Shown here piece by piece: positions 5,938 to 6,243 of a DNA stretch of 6,243 nt; the first letter of the stretch is position 1, and each line of letters opens with the position of its first letter. Source of the stretch: Actinomycetes bacterium (GTDB lineage Bacteria > Actinomycetota > Acidimicrobiia > Acidimicrobiales > JAKAOS01); the NCBI GenBank assembly GCA_021790615.1, contig JAJYGW010000147.1, positions 1 through 6,243 on the forward strand, read 5' to 3'. Below the pieces are notes generated by a model. That model was not told where the DNA came from, made no database searches, and worked only from the letters and a program-made list of their open reading frames with translations. The position numbers and the translations under genes are program-made.

Positions 5938-6243
5938 GTGCCAGAACCGTTCAATGCCAGCGTGTACCTGGTCGATCGCCACGTCGAGGCCGGCACCGGC
6001 GACCATGTGGCGATTCGCTGCCGGGAGGGTGAGATCACCTACGAGTCGCTGCTTGCGCGCATCTGCGATGCGGCGTCGGGGCTGGAGGCGCTCGGCGTGC
6101 GGCCCGAGGATCGTGTGTTGCTCGTCATGGCGGACAGTCCCGAGCTCGTCGTCGCGTTTCTCGGGGCGATGCGCCTCGGCGCGGTGCCGATCCCCGTGAA
6201 CACGATGCTCACGTCCGCCGAGCTGTTGAAGCTCGCTGAGAAC
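5938..6243 (+). CDS. Benzoate-CoA ligase family acyl-CoA synthetase, N-terminal part (runs off the window)
   Basis: The first 102 codons of an AMP-forming acyl-CoA synthetase; no stop codon occurs before the window ends. The N-terminus has the layout typical of benzoate- and 4-hydroxybenzoate-CoA ligases: FNASVYLVDRHVE (residues 5-17), DHVAIRCREGEITYESL (22-38), LGVRPEDRVLLVMADSPE (53-70), then AFLGAMRLGAVPIPVNTML (74-92). The adenylation motifs themselves lie beyond the window, so activity cannot be checked. It follows the PaaK-type ligase by 107 nt on the same strand, so it may be in the same operon or have its own promoter. Having two aryl-acid ligases of different families side by side suggests two acids, or two steps, each needing CoA activation. 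Identity as a family member is firm; substrate choice is inference. Confidence 0.85.
   Translation, partial: MPEPFNASVYLVDRHVEAGTGDHVAIRCREGEITYESLLARICDAASGLEALGVRPEDRVLLVMADSPELVVAFLGAMRLGAVPIPVNTMLTSAELLKLAEN

Overview
The window is a very GC-rich stretch (about 70% G+C by eye, with most third codon positions G or C). Everything on it reads on the + strand, tightly packed and using ATG or GTG starts with good Shine-Dalgarno sites. This suggests a high-GC bacterium. An actinomycete-type lineage is a reasonable guess, but a high-GC proteobacterium cannot be excluded because no lineage marker such as an rRNA gene is present. I see no RNA genes, insertion sequences, CRISPR arrays or att sites. 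The window appears to be the middle of a catabolic operon, cut at both ends.

Layout: (1) bases 1-54 are upstream leader with a strong ribosome binding site and no stop codon in any + frame, so the end of a preceding gene is not visible. (2) 55-837 enoyl-CoA hydratase. (3) 880-1626 short-chain dehydrogenase, preceded by a 7-bp hairpin. (4) 1693-2127 small zinc-ribbon/OB-fold (DUF35) protein. (5) 2120-3262 thiolase of the SCP2/SCPx-like type, overlapping the DUF35 gene by 8 nt. (6) 3267-4466 PrpF-family double-bond isomerase, 4 nt after the thiolase. (7) 4463-5830 PaaK-type aryl-CoA ligase, sharing an ATGA with the isomerase gene. (8) a 107-nt gap with a 6-bp hairpin. (9) 5938-6243+ the first 102 codons of a second, unrelated-type acyl-CoA ligase of the benzoate-CoA ligase family, running off the window.

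How they work together (inference): the two ligases would activate carboxylic acids, probably aromatic, to CoA thioesters. The hydratase, the probably NAD-linked dehydrogenase and the DUF35-thiolase pair together make a complete lower beta-oxidation set (hydration, oxidation, thiolytic cleavage). The combination hydratase + SDR + DUF35 + SCP2-like thiolase is the same set of families as BbsH, BbsC/D, BbsA and BbsB of anaerobic toluene (benzylsuccinate) degradation. The PrpF-family isomerase is not part of the known bbs set. Known members shift C=C bonds in itaconate/aconitate-like acids, so its presence hints at a branched, itaconate-like intermediate. No acyl-CoA dehydrogenase, CoA-transferase, ring-cleaving enzyme or regulator is visible, so the actual substrate remains open.
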